Positions 1 through 8,388 are shown, counted from the first letter of the stretch. The stretch is 64,000 bases of DNA from Dongia sedimenti (GCA_030715195.1 JAUYVI010000001.1:620001-684000), one strand, 5' to 3'. Translations and numbers: made by a program. The notes: generated by a model not told the origin, from the sequence alone.

Positions 1-22
1 CCAGCCCGCTTCCGCTTAGTGG

Positions 23-304
23 TCAGTGGAGACGCGCGACCGCCTGGTCGATGGCCGACCTGGCCTTGGCATCGACAAGCGCGCGCAACCGATCGAGGCG
101 CCGCCTCAGCTCCAGTAAGTATTCTGTCCGGCTGGCCGGCGCCCCGTGCAGTCGCACATGGCGGCCGGCTAAGGCAAGATCGGTCATCAGGTCGTCGATG
201 ACCATTTCTACCGCACTGCTCCGCTCCGATGCGCTGCCGGCGCCGGTCGCGATCTTTTCGATATCCAGGGCATAGCGGTCGATATCGTCCATCGGTAACA
301 GCAT
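23..304 (-). CDS. small hypothetical protein
   Basis: A 93-residue soluble protein, Arg/Asp/Ala-rich and predicted mostly helical, with no signal peptide or membrane segment. The start at 304 is preferred because GAGGGGAAG lies about 4 bases upstream; an in-frame upstream start at 343 has no comparable site. I do not recognise the family. It is divergent from the gene at 436, so the space between them must hold both promoters. No function is proposed. Confidence 0.6.
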   Translation of the reverse strand: MLLPMDDIDRYALDIEKIATGAGSASERSSAVEMVIDDLMTDLALAGRHVRLHGAPASRTEYLLELRRRLDRLRALVDAKARSAIDQAVARLH

Positions 305-435
305 GTTCTTCCCCTCGTTCAGCCGCGGGATGCAACTCCACAAGGCAGGCGCGGTCAGCGGGTTCCCGCGGAACTCCAGGGCCCCCGCCGGGGTTGATAA
401 GGTGTGGACTTCTGTCCGTTAATAAGGGAGGCCGG

Positions 436-744
436 ATGCACTCCGCGACCGAAAAGATCGACGCCACGCGGGACACGATTGCGCAGACCGAGCAGCGGAT
501 CCTGCGGCAGCGCCGGCGCGTCGAGAAGATGCTGATCGAGCGTCATCCGGCCGATGAGGCCCAGGCGCAACTGCTGATCATGGAGCAGAGTCTGATTTCG
601 ATGACGCGCTTTCTCAAGAATCTGGAGCGCGATCTGGAGTTGGACGCCCTTCGCGGCGACCTGGCCAGCAAGCGCAGCCGGCCGGCCAGGTCCAAACCGG
701 ACGGGCGCGCGGTCTCTCAAGCCGGGTCGCGTCCGCCGGAATGA
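436..744 (+). CDS. small coiled-coil hypothetical protein
   Basis: A 102-residue highly charged helical protein. Residues about 5-75 look like an antiparallel helical hairpin, rich in Gln, Arg, Glu and Leu, and the tail from about 80 is basic and disordered. The ATG at 436 follows a strong AAGGGAGG ribosome-binding site; in-frame codons further upstream overlap the divergent gene and lack such a site. A strong hairpin terminator follows at 784. Family not recognised. Confidence 0.65.
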   Translation: MHSATEKIDATRDTIAQTEQRILRQRRRVEKMLIERHPADEAQAQLLIMEQSLISMTRFLKNLERDLELDALRGDLASKRSRPARSKPDGRAVSQAGSRPPE

Positions 745-783
745 CCGCCGGCGCAGAAGCACCATCGATGGCCTGAACCGATC

Positions 784-813
784 GACCCGCCGGACGGACC
801 GGCGGGTCGTTTC
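784..813. terminator. bidirectional intrinsic terminator
   Basis: The perfect 10-bp stem GACCCGCCGG / CCGGCGGGTC encloses the 5-base loop ACGGA and is followed by GTTTCCGTT. It sits between the converging genes ending at 744 and 818 and could stop transcription from both sides, although the T-tract is short. Confidence 0.65.
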
Positions 814-817
814 CGTT

Positions 818-1072
818 CTACTGCTTCTTGCCTTTGGTGCCGCGCTCCGCGCGACGGATACGCTCTTTCTTCTTCGCCGGCTGGCTGGTCCGCGCGGCGG
901 AAGGCGTCGCGGCCGGTGCTGCCTTCGCACCGGTCTGCTGCTGCGTCGCTTGATTGGCCGACGGAGCGGCCGTCGAATTATCCGCGGAGGCAATGCCGGC
1001 GGCGCCCGCGATCATGATCGCGGAGACGGCGGCGGCGCGCCACACGGTGGGGATGCTCTGAATGGTCTTCAC
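818..1072 (-). CDS. secreted small basic protein
   Basis: About 84 residues. The N-terminus is a plausible Sec signal peptide (WRAAAVSAIMIAGAAGIASA, cleavage after ASA). The mature part is Ala/Gln/Thr-rich and ends in a strongly basic tail (KKKERIRRAERGTKGKKQ). The GTG at 1072 is chosen because GGAG lies about 8 bases upstream; an ATG at 1102 would add ten residues but has no ribosome-binding site. The role is unknown; it is probably a periplasmic small protein. Confidence 0.6.
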   Translation of the reverse strand: MKTIQSIPTVWRAAAVSAIMIAGAAGIASADNSTAAPSANQATQQQTGAKAAPAATPSAARTSQPAKKKERIRRAERGTKGKKQ

Positions 1073-1329
1073 AGGTTCAACTCCATTTTCAAAGATGTTC
1101 ATGTTGCAAATGAATGCGCCTCAACACGCCCTTGAGTTCGGTCACATTCCGCGCGACACGATGTTGTGATGCCTCCCGGTTATCACCACCCACGCTGCGA
1201 ACGGGCGGGGCTGCCGCACACGCATGCGCTTATGTGCGCGGCGTCATGGCATAGGCGGATGTCACTGAAGAGTCGCGGCACATGCGCGAATTTGAAACGT
1301 GATGACGTGCGCGTGGAAGATCGCCGCGT

Positions 1330-2286
1330 TCAGTAGCTCAGCAGAATCCGGAAATAGCCTTCCACGGTGCCGCGCAGCTCCTTGTATGCGGCGCGATCAC
1401 CTTCCCGCATGTCGTCGTAGAGACGCACATAGAACCGGCAGCCATGCTCGTTGCTCCATTTGAGCAGCGGCGCGAAGGCGGTCGAGAATTCGCCGCGCCC
1501 GAGCGGCTCGCCGTAGCGGGCGCGGGAGAGCGGCAGCTTCTCCTGGTCGGACTCGCGCCCGGTGACCGACTTGTCCTCGACATAGATGCCGGCATCGCTG
1601 AGGCTGGCGTCGAAGATGTATTGAATCTTACCCTTGGCATCGACCCAGCAGGGCGGCAGGTCGAAGCCGCCGGTCTTGGCGTTGAGCCGCGCGTTGAGAA
1701 AGGTCGTCTGGTTCTTGCAGCTCTGCAGGTCCGCCTTGCAGGCGCCGGCCGCGGCCAGCAATTCGTCCGGCGTGCCGCCTCGTTTCAGCGACTGCTCGAT
1801 GGTCGCGGCGTTGATCAGGGCCGCGACCGCCTGTTCCGCCGGCAGGTCCGGTGCGAACCGCCTTGCGGCATCGAGCGCCTGGCGGCCGATCGCGGCCTCG
1901 TTCAGCAGCGCCCGCGTCGCCTCCTCCGGCGTCGCATCGGGCGGCGCCAGCGACGCCGCCTGCCGGACCAGATCGACCGAGAGCGCAGCATCCTTCAGCC
2001 GCGCATTGGCATCGGCGAGCTGCTGCTGCACCCGCACGTAGTCCTGGTTGATGTCGAACTTCTGGCTCTTGGAAAGCTTGTCCATGAACGGCTGCATGGC
2101 GACCAGCGTGCTTTGCGCTTCGTCGCGCTCCTTCTCGAGCGCGGCGATATGGGTCGCCTGGGTCTTCAGCCGCACGCCGAGGATGAGCATCAGCAGGAAG
2201 ATCAACAGCAGCAATGCCTCGGCCATGGTGAGGCCGAGTACCACGCCGCGCCGGAACTGCTTGTCGTCGCGGGCCGAGCCGATCAT
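1330..2286 (-). CDS. MotB/ZorB-like single-TM protein, last gene of a four-gene membrane operon
   Basis: 318 residues. A short N-terminus is followed by one hydrophobic helix (about residues 13-38, GLTMAEALLLLIFLLML) with a lone acidic residue, Glu23, near its start. This is the arrangement seen in MotB, ExbD and ZorB, where an acidic residue in the only TM carries ions. A long charged coiled coil (about 40-130), a helical linker and a C-terminal globular domain (about 205-318) with conserved-looking PPCWVD, GKIQYIF and CRFYVRLYDD stretches follow. No peptidoglycan-binding OmpA motif could be recognised. The start codon overlaps the stop of the MotA-like gene by ATGA. The family relation is inferred from topology and position only. 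Confidence 0.65.
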   Translation of the reverse strand: MIGSARDDKQFRRGVVLGLTMAEALLLLIFLLMLILGVRLKTQATHIAALEKERDEAQSTLVAMQPFMDKLSKSQKFDINQDYVRVQQQLADANARLKDAALSVDLVRQAASLAPPDATPEEATRALLNEAAIGRQALDAARRFAPDLPAEQAVAALINAATIEQSLKRGGTPDELLAAAGACKADLQSCKNQTTFLNARLNAKTGGFDLPPCWVDAKGKIQYIFDASLSDAGIYVEDKSVTGRESDQEKLPLSRARYGEPLGRGEFSTAFAPLLKWSNEHGCRFYVRLYDDMREGDRAAYKELRGTVEGYFRILLSY

Positions 2287-3089
2287 CGCCGCCGGTCCCG
2301 CTCGATGGTGCCGCGCAGGCTGTCATCGAGCTCACGGATCGCCGTCGTCGCGGAATCGATCGCCGCTAGCATGTGACCCATGGCCACCGCGGTCTGTGCC
2401 GTCGTCGCGTTGATCCGGCTCGCATGCTCGTGGAACTCGGCGAAGGCGGCGTCGATCTGCTGCATCGCCGCCTGCGACGTGTCGCCGACCCGGACGACGC
2501 TCTGCTCCAGCACCGCCGTCGTCTCCTTGGCGGCGACGCCGATCTGCTCTGCCGTCACCTGCTGCACCGACCGGCAGAACGAGCCCAGCGCCAGCACCGC
2601 GTCGTCGATATTGGTCCGCAGCCGCACCACCGCCTCGGCCATGGCCATGCGTGCGTCCTGCTCGGTCTCCAGCACGTCGCGCCGCGCCTGGTTGATCAGC
2701 ACCCGCAACAGGATGCCGGTGATGGTCGAGCCCAGCGCCAGGCCGAAATTGGCGACGATCTGGTCCACGTCTCCGGTCCCACCGAACTGGTAGAGCGCAT
2801 AGGCGAGGCTTGCCAGGGTGAACAGGAAGCCGAGGTAGTAGCAATTGTCGCCGAGCTGGTCCTCGCGGATCCGCAACATCGGCGCCGCAGCGACGATCGC
2901 CCAATAAGCGACGATGATCGCGCAAGCTGTGCCGGTAATATAGACTTGGTCGAAGCCGAGCAGCTTCAGCGCGACCAGCGAAGCGCCGCCGCACAGGGCC
3001 GCGATCAGGAAGGGTGCCCGCGACAGCCAGACGAAACGGTTCTTCTCGCGCCGCGCCCGCTCGTCGGCGGCATGGTAGGGGTATCTCAT
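2283..3089 (-). CDS. MotA/TolQ/ZorA-like four-TM channel protein
   Basis: 268 residues with four predicted TM helices (about 27-45, 50-70, 84-102, 110-132), then a 130-residue helical, Ala/Thr/Glu-rich cytoplasmic tail. The third and fourth helices (YLGFLFTLASLAYALY and IVANFGLALGSTITGILLRV) resemble the paired helices of MotA/TolQ/ExbB proteins, including the small-polar G-S-T-I-T-G stretch. The tail resembles chemoreceptor-type coiled coils. The ATG at 3089 overlaps the upstream stop (ATGA), and its own stop overlaps the next start (ATGA), so it is translationally coupled on both sides. The MotA-like call rests on topology and context, not a database match. Confidence 0.65.
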   Translation of the reverse strand: MRYPYHAADERARREKNRFVWLSRAPFLIAALCGGASLVALKLLGFDQVYITGTACAIIVAYWAIVAAAPMLRIREDQLGDNCYYLGFLFTLASLAYALYQFGGTGDVDQIVANFGLALGSTITGILLRVLINQARRDVLETEQDARMAMAEAVVRLRTNIDDAVLALGSFCRSVQQVTAEQIGVAAKETTAVLEQSVVRVGDTSQAAMQQIDAAFAEFHEHASRINATTAQTAVAMGHMLAAIDSATTAIRELDDSLRGTIERDRRR

Positions 3090-3937
3090 CCCGGCACGCT
3101 CTTGAACGCATCGACCTGCGCGCCCTGGCGCTCCAGCCAGTCGATCCAGAACTTGCCCAGCGCATCGGTCTGCTTCGCCGCCGCCTTGATGCGGCGGAGC
3201 AGGTAGATTTCGGCATGGATGCCGGCGAGGTTGCTGCGCACCGAGGCCCCGTAGGGCGTCGCCCAGAAGGCGTCGAGCGGGGGCACGGCCTGATAGAGGC
3301 TGAAGCCGGTCTGGTTCTGCAGGAGGTCGCTGACGATGACCAGCGTCTTTGGGCCTTGCGGCGCGTCGGGGCCGAAATCCTTGACCGCGATGGCCTGCAC
3401 GCCTTCGAAGATCGGACTGGTCTTGGCCTCCTCGTCGAGCCGCATGCGTTCCAGCATCGCGGAGATCGGCGCCTGGAATTTCTCCTCGTAGCGCGCCCGC
3501 CACATCTTCGGATTGGAATCGATCGCCGATTGGTCGGCCCCGTCGCCGGGATTGCAGACCGCGACCACCGGCTGGAGCAGGGCGCCGCTCCCCTCGATTG
3601 CCGAGTGCCCCACCTCGTAGACCTTGAAGCTGCCGTGTTTCGGGATCGCCGCGGCCCAGGCGGTGATCTGCCGCCGCAAGGCCTCGCCCTGGATCTCGGT
3701 CAGCGCATCGGTACGGTCGATCAGCACGGCGAATTGCGAGGTGGGACCGCTCCTCGGGCAGAGCGTTTCCGGGTCGAGCGCGGCCAGTTGCGCGGCGCGT
3801 CCTTGCACAAACCAGAAGACGCCGCCCAGGGCCGCCAGGACGACGAACACGATGGCAATCGCGATTGCCTTCAGCGCCAGCGTCTCCTGGCCGCCGCCCC
3901 TTCGGTTCGGCCGGCTAAACCTGCGGCGGGGCGCCAT
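3086..3937 (-). CDS. TM-anchored vWA-like protein
   Basis: 283 residues: a basic N-terminus, one TM helix (about 22-45, ending GVFWFVQG), then a soluble domain. That domain opens with FAVLIDRTDALT (about 69-80), which reads as the first strand and a variant MIDAS-like DxTD loop of a von Willebrand A fold. A second hydrophobic strand, KTLVIVSDLLQN, would be the matching later strand of the fold. The start at 3937 has AAGGAAAGG just upstream and lies 23 bases inside the preceding gene; 3967 is a possible longer start. Its likely role is a regulated adaptor of a membrane complex with its neighbours; this is inference. Confidence 0.65.
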   Translation of the reverse strand: MAPRRRFSRPNRRGGGQETLALKAIAIAIVFVVLAALGGVFWFVQGRAAQLAALDPETLCPRSGPTSQFAVLIDRTDALTEIQGEALRRQITAWAAAIPKHGSFKVYEVGHSAIEGSGALLQPVVAVCNPGDGADQSAIDSNPKMWRARYEEKFQAPISAMLERMRLDEEAKTSPIFEGVQAIAVKDFGPDAPQGPKTLVIVSDLLQNQTGFSLYQAVPPLDAFWATPYGASVRSNLAGIHAEIYLLRRIKAAAKQTDALGKFWIDWLERQGAQVDAFKSVPG

Positions 3938-5354
3938 GAGGTGCCTTTCCTTCGAGCAAAGGCGCATCGGGATCGCTATCGCTCAGGTGCCGGATCCAGC
4001 GGATCGCTTCCTCATACGCGGTCTGCAGCTTGTTGATGCTGTCTTCCAGCGCCTTGTTGGCCTTGGCGTATTCGGTCTCCGGGATCGGCGGTAACTCGGC
4101 GACCTCGATCGGCGCCAAGCCGTTCAGGTGCCAGACCTCGTCGAAACGCTTCGGCGCTGGAAGCGTGCGCGCCTTGCGGTTCGTGTCGCGATAGACCACC
4201 AGCGCCTGCCGCCCGACATCCTGCAGATGCGTGAGGTGGTCCTTGAAGCGCGCGACCAGCCTCTGCCGCTCCTGCATCACATAGGGGATTTCCAGCCTTC
4301 GGTCGCGCAGCCGCGAGCGCTCGACCTGGATCTTCTGCACGAACTCTTCCTGCACGCTCTTCAGGTGATCGAGCTTCTCCTCGACCAGGTCGTGATAGCG
4401 CGCCTGGGCCTGGCGGAGATGCGCCGACACCTCGCCGTAGCCGGGATAGGGCTCGTCCCAGAACCAGCCCTCCAGCATGACGATCAGCGCCGAGATGACG
4501 CCCATCGCCACCATGATCGCCGACTTGATGTCGCCGAGCGCGAGCGGATCCGCTTTCATCAGCGGAATGACCGCGGCCGCCGCGGCGCCGGACGCCATGC
4601 CACCTTCGACCGCGGCGCGGTAATGGGCGAGGGCGAGGTTGATCAGCAGCACGCTGCCGAGGCAGGCGGTCGCCAGCGCGAGGCCGAACAGCTTGCGCAG
4701 GAGCTTGCGGTGGATCGCCTGGGTCCAGCCCCAGCGGCCGGCGGCGAAGCCGAGCGAGAGGTTGATCAGCGAGAACAGGATCGCGACGGTGTAGCCGCCG
4801 GCGATGCCGAGCTCCTCGCCCTCGCCGAGGATGATGGCGTTCGGCAGCGTCTCCGCCGCGAACAGCAGGACGATCACCGCCGCGAACAGGAAATGGCCGC
4901 GCGGCGGGTGCGCCGGCCGCTGCAGCCGGTTCTCTCGCCGGAAGGTCTCCAGCGTGCGCTCGCGTTCGAGCACTTCCTTGCGGGCGACGCGGAGATCGCC
5001 TTTGACCGCGAGCAGCATCGATTCCATGTCGCTCTCGGCCTGGCGGGCGATGACCCGCATATCGACCGCCGAACCCGCGACGTCGGCGCCGCGGAGACGC
5101 TGCTCGTAGGTCGAGACCTGGTCGTAGGTGCGCGCCTGGTCCTCGGCGGCGATGCTGCGGATCGTGCTTTCGATCTCCTGCTCGACCTCGTCGAGCGAGG
5201 CGGAATCCGCGGCGGGCTGGCCGGCGCGGGCGCGATCGGCGGCGCGTTGCCGCAAATCCATGCGCTCGACGATGATCTTCGGATCGATCTGTAGAAACTG
5301 GCCGGGACCCGGCTTGTACTGGGTCCGCAAGAAGGAGAGCACGTCTCCGAGCAC
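3915..5354 (-). CDS. four-TM protein flanked by two coiled coils, first gene of operon
   Basis: 479 residues. A helical, Arg/Glu/Ala-rich region (about 55-145) precedes four TM helices (about 154-172, 184-206, 222-244, 276-298). A second coiled coil (about 306-370) and a Pro-rich C-terminus follow. The GTG start at 5354 is preceded by GGGAGACC. It heads the operon and overlaps the vWA-like gene by about 20 bases. I do not recognise the family. The symmetric coiled coil-TM-coiled coil layout suggests a scaffold for the membrane assembly. Confidence 0.65.
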   Translation of the reverse strand: MLGDVLSFLRTQYKPGPGQFLQIDPKIIVERMDLRQRAADRARAGQPAADSASLDEVEQEIESTIRSIAAEDQARTYDQVSTYEQRLRGADVAGSAVDMRVIARQAESDMESMLLAVKGDLRVARKEVLERERTLETFRRENRLQRPAHPPRGHFLFAAVIVLLFAAETLPNAIILGEGEELGIAGGYTVAILFSLINLSLGFAAGRWGWTQAIHRKLLRKLFGLALATACLGSVLLINLALAHYRAAVEGGMASGAAAAAVIPLMKADPLALGDIKSAIMVAMGVISALIVMLEGWFWDEPYPGYGEVSAHLRQAQARYHDLVEEKLDHLKSVQEEFVQKIQVERSRLRDRRLEIPYVMQERQRLVARFKDHLTHLQDVGRQALVVYRDTNRKARTLPAPKRFDEVWHLNGLAPIEVAELPPIPETEYAKANKALEDSINKLQTAYEEAIRWIRHLSDSDPDAPLLEGKAPHGAPPQV

Positions 5355-5489
5355 TGAATTCGGTCTCCCACGCCCCCCGGCGTTGCACTGCCTCTGTTCT
5401 ACGACCCTCCGTGGCGCTGCGTCCAGTTCGCAACGGAATGGCGCCCTCCGCGGTGCCGGCCGGCTCCAAATGTCGTCGCCACAATCGGA

Positions 5490-6008
5490 TCAGCCGCTGC
5501 CGGCCCCACCCTTGCGCTGCGGCTGCCATGGCACGAGTTGGGCGGAGGTGAACTGAACGTCGAAATAATCCTCCACGGCGACGAACTGGTCGACCCGGGA
5601 CCCGCCGAGGGTCAGGGGAAACAGGCCGAACTCATAGGTGAAGGTGCCCCCCGACATCGCCGAGACGACGACCGCGCCCAGCAGCGGGGCGCGGCTGTCA
5701 TAGACGAGCCGGTAGTAATCCAGCCAGGGAACCTCGGGCTGCGCGCTCAGGAGTTCGTCGAGATAGCGGCCGGTGATGTCGAAACCGGTGATCTGGACGG
5801 CTTTCGTACCCACCAGGCGATAGCGGATGCGAAACGGCGCGTGCTCCGCCTCGGCAATGAACAGGTTGGGCAGCAGGGACCGCAGCGCGGCCGGGTCCAG
5901 GTCTTTCCGCTCCGGCAGGCCGTGCGGCCCCCGGTGCTCCAGCCACCAGGCATGCAGCGCCCGGACCATCGCGGAACGATTGTGGTCGATTGCGGTCCAC
6001 ACCGGCAT
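5490..6008 (-). CDS. PAS_5-type sensor domain protein
   Basis: 172 residues, apparently a single PAS-like domain. WWLEHRG and LRSLLPNLFIAEAEHAPFRIRYRLVGT near the N-terminus, followed by ITGFDITGRYLDEL, match the PAS_5 family that is widespread and multicopy in Rhodospirillales. There is no output domain and no TM segment, so it may act by protein contact. It is a separate unit upstream of the four-gene operon, with 135 bases between them that hold that operon's promoter. Confidence 0.7.
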   Translation of the reverse strand: MPVWTAIDHNRSAMVRALHAWWLEHRGPHGLPERKDLDPAALRSLLPNLFIAEAEHAPFRIRYRLVGTKAVQITGFDITGRYLDELLSAQPEVPWLDYYRLVYDSRAPLLGAVVVSAMSGGTFTYEFGLFPLTLGGSRVDQFVAVEDYFDVQFTSAQLVPWQPQRKGGAGSG

Positions 6009-6182
6009 TCGGACCCCTTCACCGACGCCTCGGATACCTTCGCTGCTCCGATCTTATGACAACGTTACCTTCCCTGTCTTCTCAGCGTTTGATCTGAATC
6101 AAGGCCGGCTTGACGGCGCCTCGATCGCGGGAAGCGGCGAAATCCAGCCGTTTGTGTCCGGACGGCAAGGATTAACGAGGGC

Positions 6183-6211
6183 TTGCGATGCCGGTTGCGG
6201 GCCACTATTGT
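6183..6211 (+). promoter_or_regulatory. candidate sigma70 promoter for tRNA-Ser
   Basis: TTGCGA (6183-6188) and TATTGT (6206-6211) are separated by 17 bases and lie about 43 bases upstream of the tRNA 5' end, a sensible distance for a short leader. It was matched by eye to the -35/-10 consensus. Confidence 0.4.
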
Positions 6212-6253
6212 CCGCGCCCGTCGAACGGCCGAACCCTCGTAGAGGGACCCTGC

Positions 6254-6343
6254 GGAGGGGTGCCAGAGTGGCCGATTGGGACGGTCTCGAAAACCGTTGT
6301 ACGTGCAAGCGTACCGTGAGTTCGAATCTCACCCCCTCCGCCA
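6254..6343 (+). tRNA. tRNA-Ser (CGA)
   Basis: A 90-nt class II tRNA. The acceptor stem GGAGGGG (6254-6260) pairs with CCCCTCC (6333-6339), the discriminator is G, and the CCA end is encoded (6341-6343). The anticodon stem ACGGT/ACCGT encloses loop CTCGAAA with anticodon CGA at 6288-6290. A long variable arm (GTACGTGCAAGCGTAC) and the T-loop GTTCGAATC are present. It reads UCG codons. No integrase or duplicated 3' end was seen beside it. Confidence 0.97.
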
Positions 6344-6390
6344 CCCTTCGCCCTAACGGGCTTCAACTGGCGTCGGCGCACTCCGCCGCA

Positions 6391-6696
6391 TCAAACGTCC
6401 TTCGGCTGATCCGGCCCCAATAGCGAAAGCCCATTCCCGACTTCGTGCGACCCGCGCGTGATCGCGGCGTTCACCGCGAGTTCGAGCCGTTCCCGCAGGA
6501 ACTGCCCGAGCTTGGTCTGCTTATGCGGCAGCGTCGAATCGAGATGCGAGATCGGCATGTCGGCGCTGCGCAGGATAACCAGGCTGCCGACATCGCGGTT
6601 GCCTTGCACCTTGACCCGGAACACGCCGAGACGTTCGTCCCAGAGGGCCTTTTCCCCGATCGAGATCGGGTTCCGATCGAAATCCTTGGTGGCCAT
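6391..6696 (-). CDS. small hypothetical protein, possibly distant DUF1488-like
   Basis: 101 residues, soluble. The N-terminal half is beta-like (WDERLGVFRVKVQ, VGSLVILRSADM) and the C-terminal half helical (RERLELAVNAAITRG). The layout weakly recalls the DUF1488 family, but I would not assign it without a profile search. It converges on the tRNA gene, ending 47 bases from it. Start ATG at 6696. Confidence 0.5.
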   Translation of the reverse strand: MATKDFDRNPISIGEKALWDERLGVFRVKVQGNRDVGSLVILRSADMPISHLDSTLPHKQTKLGQFLRERLELAVNAAITRGSHEVGNGLSLLGPDQPKDV

Positions 6697-6945
6697 TCCT
6701 GCCTCTTCTTTACGTCGCCGTCCCCGAACCCGGCGATGCTGGGATCCCCGTGATCAGAGGTCAACGCGCGGCCCATCATCAGGGTGTGAAGGCCCGGGAA
6801 TTCGGGTCAGGACCTTGGGTCTCATGTGATCAGCAACACGCTTAAACGCCGAAAGACCCTGATTGCGCCCAGCGATTCGGGAATAAAGGTCATGGACCCG
6901 ACTCGGAGATGCGTGGGACGTTCTCGGATCGTTCGGCCGTAACCG

Positions 6946-7341
6946 ATGGTGCATCCCATGCGCAGCAAGCCTTTGCTCAGCAAAGCCGCCCAGTTGAAGA
7001 CCCGGAAAGCGGTCCACACCCTGCCCATGCGCATTGCCGATCTCGACGGCTGCGAGTTGGTTTCGCATTGCGACCGCTGCGGCCGGCATCTGCGGCTTTA
7101 CCCTGGTCATGCCGACTTCGACTCCCGGACCCGGCTGGTCAGCCTGCTGGATCGGCTGGCCTGCAGCGCCCAACGCAATGGGCGCGCCTGCGGCGGCCTG
7201 CCGCGACGCCTGATGCTGGTGCGCGACGAGCGCCGATGGCTGCTGGACGCCGCCGGCGAATGGGTCGAGGACCAGTCCCTGTTCTGGGAGCCTGGCGACT
7301 TCGAGGCGCGCGCCGAGCGCAGCCGGCAGGCTGCGTTCTGA
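6946..7341 (+). CDS. small CxxC zinc-finger-like protein
   Basis: Up to 131 residues. The core begins MRIADLDGCELVSHCDRCGRHLRL and contains a CDRCG knuckle (about residues 42-46) and a second pair, LACSAQRNGRACGG (about 72-85). Four cysteines therefore could bind one zinc. Similar short one-knuckle proteins are common in alphaproteobacteria. The ATG at 6946 is the longest start, and the ATG at 7027, immediately before the conserved part, is an equally good start. No function is known to me. Confidence 0.6.
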   Translation: MVHPMRSKPLLSKAAQLKTRKAVHTLPMRIADLDGCELVSHCDRCGRHLRLYPGHADFDSRTRLVSLLDRLACSAQRNGRACGGLPRRLMLVRDERRWLLDAAGEWVEDQSLFWEPGDFEARAERSRQAAF

Positions 7342-7359
7342 TCTGAGCCGGGATTTCGG

Positions 7360-8388
7360 TCAGGCGCGCGGCCGCCACTTGCTCCAGGCGCGCCATTGTT
7401 CGGGGTAGCGACGGACCCAGGCTTCGCTGCGGCGTAGATATTCGCTTGCGGCGGCGACGGTGCGCTCGTCCGCCGGCTGCTTCGGGTCGAGCGGGATCGG
7501 CGGCTCGATCACGACGCGGAATCCCAGCGCCGGATCGCGCGCGACGAAGGTCGGCAGCAGCGGCGCGCCGGTCAGGGCGGCGAGCCGCGGCGCGCCGACC
7601 GCGACCGGCAGGCGACCGCCGAAGATCGGTCCTTCCACCATCTCGAAGCCTTCGGTGTTGGCGGCGACGATCGACACGACTTCCCCGGATTTCAGAGCGC
7701 GCATCATCTTGCGCATGGCCGTGGTCGGCGCTTCGCTGTTGAACACGATGCGCTCGGCAAGATAGCGATCCTCCGGAATGCAGCGCACGCGATTGAGCAC
7801 ATCGACGCCGAATTTGGTTTCGGAATAGCCGTGGGTCGGGCTGCTGAGATGCGAGACCTTATAGCCCTTGGCGTGGAGCGCGATCTTGGTCGGCAGGCTG
7901 TTGAAGACGGTCGGCGAGACCCAGAGCACGGCGCCCTTACCGCCCTTCAACGCCTCCATCAGGTGCCCTTCGCCTTCGAGCGAGAGTTTCGGCAACCAGC
8001 CGCCGGGTCGCCAGGCGCGCAGGTCCTGGAAGCGAAGTTCATAGATCGCCGCCCGAAGGTTGCGGGCGATGTCGCGCGTTTCCGCCGCGCCGACATCGCC
8101 AAGAGCTGCGGCGATCCCCGTCGCGGTGCGGCGGATCGCTTGTTGCCGGGTCAGCAGCGGCAGGCGTGCCGCACCGCGCCACAGCGGCGCCCACCAGCGT
8201 TCCGGCAGGATCCAGGCGGGAAGCACTTGCAGAGCGAGGCCGAGCGCTGTCGCCAGATCGGACAGCGCCCAGGCGGCGCGGCCTGCGCGCTTTCGCCGCT
8301 TCTTGACCAGCCCCTCGGCCCCCTCGGGTCCTTGATCCTTGGTTTCCGCCTGATTAGTCAGTGTCCTGTCTCCTGCATGACGGCGCAA
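7360..8388 (-). CDS. LpxL/HtrB-like acyltransferase homologue lacking the catalytic His
   Basis: 342 residues. The overall order matches the lipid A late acyltransferase family: an N-terminal hydrophobic segment (ALGLALQVLPAWIL), a central acyltransferase core, then VAANTEGFEMVEGPIFGG and APRLAALTGAPLLPTFVARD near the C-terminus. Where the family has a His-x4-Asp/Glu motif, this protein reads LWVSPTVFNSLP with no histidine. The chemistry may differ or be lost. The only upstream start in reach is a TTG at 8388, with a weak ribosome-binding site, so the start is uncertain. It is divergent from the ATP-grasp gene at 8548. Confidence 0.7.
   Translation of the reverse strand: MRRHAGDRTLTNQAETKDQGPEGAEGLVKKRRKRAGRAAWALSDLATALGLALQVLPAWILPERWWAPLWRGAARLPLLTRQQAIRRTATGIAAALGDVGAAETRDIARNLRAAIYELRFQDLRAWRPGGWLPKLSLEGEGHLMEALKGGKGAVLWVSPTVFNSLPTKIALHAKGYKVSHLSSPTHGYSETKFGVDVLNRVRCIPEDRYLAERIVFNSEAPTTAMRKMMRALKSGEVVSIVAANTEGFEMVEGPIFGGRLPVAVGAPRLAALTGAPLLPTFVARDPALGFRVVIEPPIPLDPKQPADERTVAAASEYLRRSEAWVRRYPEQWRAWSKWRPRA

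Noticed and set aside
229..435. N-terminal extension of the coiled-coil gene at 436
   Set aside because: It overlaps the divergent gene at 23-304 and the real start has a strong AAGGGAGG site.
6254..6343. tRNA-Ser as an attachment site of a genomic island
   Set aside because: No integrase, no repeated 3' tRNA end and no cluster of foreign genes follow it.
6099..6423. Apparent proteins on both strands across 6099-6423
   Set aside because: They run across the tRNA-Ser gene and have no recognisable fold.
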